Below, one piece after another: positions 61,552 through 64,000 of a stretch of 64,000 nucleotides of DNA. The notes under the pieces were generated by a model that worked only from the letters and a program-made list of their open reading frames with translations, was not told the DNA's origin and ran no database searches. The DNA comes from Terrabacter sp. Root85 (GTDB lineage Bacteria > Actinomycetota > Actinomycetes > Actinomycetales > Dermatophilaceae): the NCBI RefSeq assembly GCF_001429185.1, contig NZ_LMIW01000014.1, positions 92,164 through 156,163 on the forward strand. The letters are read 5' to 3'. The stretch's first letter is position 1; every line of letters starts with the position of its first letter. The position numbers and the translations under genes were made by a program.

Positions 61552-62159
61552 GGAGGCTGCCGCGGTCGTTCTTCGCCCGCCCGGTGCTCGACGTGGCCGC
61601 CGACCTGCTCGGGCGACACGTCCAGCACGGCGGGGTCACGGTGCGCGTCACCGAGACGGAGGCGTATGCCGGTCTCGTCGACCCGGCGTCACGAGTGCTC
61701 AGTCGGCCGACCCGTCACAACGCCCCGGTCTTCGGGCCGCCCGGGCACGCCTTCGTCTACTTCACCTACGGCCACCACTGGATGCTCTGCGTCGTCACGG
61801 GCGCCGAGGGCGTCCCCGACGTGGTCCTGCTGCGCGCCGGTGAGGTGGTCGCGGGACACGACGTTGCCGCGGGGCGCCGGCCGGGCGTGCGTGAGCGCGA
61901 CTGGTGCCGGGGACCGGGACGACTGACCAACGCGCTCGCGGTCACAGGGGCGCTCTCCGGCGTCGACGTGTGCGCGCCCGGATCCGCGCTCGCCCTCGGC
62001 GCCGGCGACCCCGCGGCAGGGAAGGCCGTGCGCGCCGGCCCACGCGTGGGCGTGAGCGGCCCCGGGGGCGACGGCGGGGCCTACCCGTGGCGCTTCTGGA
62101 TCGACGCGGAGCCGACCGTCTCGCCGTACCGTCCCGGGGTCGCCCGACGACGCTCGTGA
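61548..62159 (+). CDS. AAG-family DNA glycosylase, diverged copy 2
   Basis: 203 residues and clearly a tandem duplicate of the upstream gene: the same LPRSFFARP start, LLGRHVQHGGV, TETEAYAGLVDP, FGPPGHAFVYFTYGHHWMLC and the same ending SPYRPGVARRR. The catalytic Glu38 and Tyr40 are kept, but the following segment reads ASRVLSRPTRHNAP in place of SHAYRGETPRTQP. The conserved His is therefore Arg49 and the RGxTPR loop is lost. GTG at 61548 overlaps copy 1. It may have a changed substrate range or reduced activity. Confidence 0.9.
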   Translation: MRRLPRSFFARPVLDVAADLLGRHVQHGGVTVRVTETEAYAGLVDPASRVLSRPTRHNAPVFGPPGHAFVYFTYGHHWMLCVVTGAEGVPDVVLLRAGEVVAGHDVAAGRRPGVRERDWCRGPGRLTNALAVTGALSGVDVCAPGSALALGAGDPAAGKAVRAGPRVGVSGPGGDGGAYPWRFWIDAEPTVSPYRPGVARRRS

Positions 62160-62269
62160 CGCCCGCCATGCGGGACCGCGCGGTACTCGGTGGCCCGGGC
62201 GCGGCGGCATACGGCAGGCTGTGTGCCGGTGGGCAGGGAGCCCACCCGAACGAGAGGACACCGATACCC
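62160..62269 (+). other. Intergenic region upstream of tyrS
   Basis: 110 bases with no gene and no convincing promoter pair. GAGAGGA at 62252-62258 is a usable ribosome binding site 11 bases from tyrS. One GGCATAC motif lies at 62206. Confidence 0.5.
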
Positions 62270-63529
62270 GTGACGGACATCTTCGACGAGCTGCAGTGGC
62301 GCGGCCTGGTGGCACAGACCACCGACGAGGCGGCGCTGCGCGAAGCACTCGCGGAGGGACCCCTCACGCTGTATTGCGGTTTCGACCCGAGCGCGCCGTC
62401 GTTGCACTTCGGCAACTTCGTCCAGCTGTCGGTCATGCGACGGATGCAGGCTGCCGGGCACCACGTCATCTGTCTCGTGGGGGGGTCCACCGGACTCATC
62501 GGTGACCCCAAGCCCGACGCGGAGCGCGTGCTGCAGGACAAGGACACCATCGCGTCCGCGGTGAACCGGATCCAGCAGCTCGTCGGGCCGCTGCTCGACT
62601 TCGAGGGCGAGAACGCCGCCGTGCTCGTCAACAACCTGGACTGGACGGCGCCGATGAGCGCGCTCGACTTCCTCCGCGACGTCGGCCGCCACTTCCGCGT
62701 CAACCAGATGATCCGCAAGGAGGCCGTGGCGCGCCGACTCGAGAGCGACCAGGGGATCTCCTACACGGAGTTCAGCTACCAGATGCTCCAGGCGCTCGAC
62801 TACCTCGAGCTGCACCGGAGCCGAGGCTGCACCCTCCAGATCGGTGGCAGCGACCAGTGGGGGAACATCACGGCCGGCGTCGACCTCGTCCACCGGGTCG
62901 AGGGCACATCGGTGCACGCGCTCGCGACGCCGTTGCTCGTCGACTCGACGGGCCGCAAGTTCGGCAAGTCGGAGGGCAACGCGGTGTGGCTGAGCGCCGA
63001 CATGACGAGCCCGTACGTCTTCTACCAGTACTTCCTCAACGTCGAAGACGCATCGGTCATCAGCATGCTCAAGGCGCTCTCGGACCGGTCCCGCGACGAG
63101 ATCACCGAGCTCGAGCGGCAGGTGGCGGAGGAGCCGTTCCGCCGCGCGGCGCAGAAGGCGCTGGCCGCCGACGTCACGACTCTGGTCCACGGAGCCGACG
63201 CGACCGCCTCGGTCCAGGCGGCCTCCGAGGCGCTCTTCGGCAAGGGCGACCTGACCGGTCTGGATGCGTCGACACTGACGGACGCCACGGCCGAGCTGCC
63301 CGGCGCTCCCGTGTCCGTGGGGACGTCGGTCGTCGACGCCCTCGTGGCGGTCGGGCTCGTCGACTCGCGGAACGCGGCGAGGCGGGCGATCGGTGACGGC
63401 GGGGCCTCGCTCAACAACGTCAAGGTGACCGACCCGGAGCAGGTGCTGGGGGAGGGCGACTTCCTGCACGGGAGCGTCGCGGTCATCAAGCGGGGTCGAC
63501 GCAACCTGGCGGCGGCGCGACGCGCCTGA
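62270..63529 (+). CDS. tyrS: TyrS, tyrosyl-tRNA synthetase
   Basis: Class I synthetase, 419 residues. The HIGH-equivalent is in YCGFDPSAPSLHFGNFVQLSVMRRMQAAGHH; tyrosine-binding region and QIGGSDQWGNITAGVDLVHR follow. The KMSKS-equivalent is KFGKSEGNAVWLS near residue 230, and a C-terminal S4 domain (LVDSRNAARRAIGDGGASLNNVKV) ends it. GTG at 62270 gives VTDIFDELQWRGLVAQ, the family start. No T-box leader is present. Confidence 0.96.
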   Translation: MTDIFDELQWRGLVAQTTDEAALREALAEGPLTLYCGFDPSAPSLHFGNFVQLSVMRRMQAAGHHVICLVGGSTGLIGDPKPDAERVLQDKDTIASAVNRIQQLVGPLLDFEGENAAVLVNNLDWTAPMSALDFLRDVGRHFRVNQMIRKEAVARRLESDQGISYTEFSYQMLQALDYLELHRSRGCTLQIGGSDQWGNITAGVDLVHRVEGTSVHALATPLLVDSTGRKFGKSEGNAVWLSADMTSPYVFYQYFLNVEDASVISMLKALSDRSRDEITELERQVAEEPFRRAAQKALAADVTTLVHGADATASVQAASEALFGKGDLTGLDASTLTDATAELPGAPVSVGTSVVDALVAVGLVDSRNAARRAIGDGGASLNNVKVTDPEQVLGEGDFLHGSVAVIKRGRRNLAAARRA

Positions 63530-63589
63530 GACCTCGCGTGGGTCAGGATCGAGCCGTGCCCCAACTCGGCACCTCCCACGCATCTGGGA

Positions 63590-63650
63590 CTGCTCGATGG
63601 GGCGGATTCCGTTGGGCGACAACGGGATCCGCCCCTTCAGTGTCGAGCAG
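63590..63650 (+). terminator. Terminator after tyrS, long imperfect hairpin
   Basis: Inner stem: 63599-63614 pairs with 63620-63635 over 16 bp with one G-T wobble, loop GGCGA, followed by TT. An outer 8-bp pairing CTGCTCGA (63590-63597) with TCGAGCAG (63643-63650) extends it. It insulates tyrS from the rRNA promoters just downstream. Confidence 0.85.
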
Positions 63651-63670
63651 GCGGTCCGAGGTGAGCGGAT

Positions 63671-63700
63671 TTGTGTTTCTCCGGAGGGCCGGGTTAATGT
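63671..63700 (+). promoter_or_regulatory. Upstream rRNA operon promoter candidate
   Basis: TTGTGT (63671-63676), 17 bases, TTAATG (63694-63699). The setting in an unusually AT-rich stretch between the tyrS terminator and the rRNA leader supports it. Confidence 0.6.
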
Positions 63701-63815
63701 TCTCTTCGTCAGCCCGACAGGGAGCACCGGACACCACCGCCGAGCGAGCGATCGCGACGCGAAGCAGGCCGGTCCCGGGGGTGGCAGAAGGACCGAGGTG
63801 CTCGATCTGATCGGG

Positions 63816-63821
63816 TAGCCT
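63816..63821 (+). promoter_or_regulatory. Possible third rRNA promoter -10 box
   Basis: TAGCCT, without a clear -35 hexamer at 17 bases. It may be a weak additional start. Confidence 0.25.
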
Positions 63822-63886
63822 CGGGGAGCAGGACCGCTGACACCAAGCGGGTCGGATCCGGTCGTCCTGAAAGACGCTTCGCGGGT

Positions 63887-63915
63887 TTGACTCCCAAGCC
63901 CCCGGCGGGTAAGTT
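63887..63915 (+). promoter_or_regulatory. Strong rRNA operon promoter
   Basis: TTGACT (63887-63892), exactly 17 bases, TAAGTT (63910-63915). It is the best vegetative promoter in the window. Confidence 0.8.
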
Positions 63916-64000
63916 TGAAGGGTTGCCCCGGAGGCCTCCTCGTTGAGGTGGTTGATGGTGTGTGTCCGATTCTTGAGAACTCAACAGCGTGTCAAAAATC
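63916..64000 (+). other. Leader of a ribosomal RNA operon
   Basis: The sequence runs into TTGAGAACTCAACAGCGTG (from 63973), the conserved tract found upstream of actinobacterial 16S genes, with the inverted repeat TTGAG/CTCAA and antitermination-like elements. The mature 16S start is not reached, so rrs begins beyond the right edge. Confidence 0.8.

Overview
The window is a GC-rich (roughly 70% or more by eye), densely packed chromosomal segment of an actinobacterium. The gene content fits order Micrococcales, and I infer something close to the Intrasporangiaceae/Dermatophilaceae, without a database search. Supporting signs are the actinobacterial dcw arrangement (murF-mraY-murD-ftsW-murG-murC-ftsQ-ftsZ, then pgeF-yggS-sepF-yggT-wag31, with no ftsA or ddl), frequent GTG starts, 4-base GTGA/ATGA overlaps, TANNNT boxes placed for leaderless transcripts, a PriA-type HisA, and an F420-type nitroreductase-fold protein. 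I see no insertion sequence, prophage, CRISPR array or tRNA gene. It looks like core chromosome.

Layout. 1-10.0 kb: peptidoglycan precursor and division genes, entering inside murF and ending with ftsZ and a strong hairpin. 10.1-13.9 kb: pgeF, the PLP-homeostasis protein, sepF, yggT and wag31/divIVA, the polar-growth and septum module. 14.1-17 kb: a histone-H1-like/DksA fusion, lspA and an rluD-type pseudouridine synthase. 16.9-19.2 kb (minus strand): an ECF sigma factor, its probable anti-sigma factor and a secreted protein. 19.3-25 kb: dnaE, a winged-helix protein and a second RluA-type synthase. 25.1-32.5 kb: two secreted nucleases of different families flanking a DDN-type protein and an S9 oligopeptidase. 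32.7-39.8 kb: hisD-C-B-H, an interrupted stretch, then priA (hisA) and sseB; hisF, hisG and hisI are not here. 39.8-46.9 kb: DUF445 protein, ohrR/ohr with a visible operator, an oxidoreductase, an EF-G-like GTPase and an MFS transporter. 46.9-54.4 kb: translation block infC-rpmI-rplT, rRNA methyltransferase, a PAS histidine kinase, pheS-pheT. 54.4-60.9 kb: argC-J-B-D-R-H with ArgR-type boxes and without argF or argG. 60.9-63.5 kb: two tandem alkyl-base DNA glycosylases and tyrS. 63.5-64 kb: a terminator, tandem rRNA promoters and the leader of a ribosomal RNA operon whose 16S gene lies just outside the window.

The most interesting points are: infC starting at an ATC codon behind a 12-bp attenuator hairpin; a 12-base element shared by the ftsZ and wag31 upstream regions at the same distance from a TA-rich box; a heptamer, GTATGCC/GGCATAC, that occurs about five times more often than composition predicts and carries rare ATA codons with it; a glycosylase duplicate that has lost a conserved active-site histidine; and a DksA-type zinc-finger protein fused to ten tandem lysine/alanine repeats. 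I found no wholly new multi-gene system.
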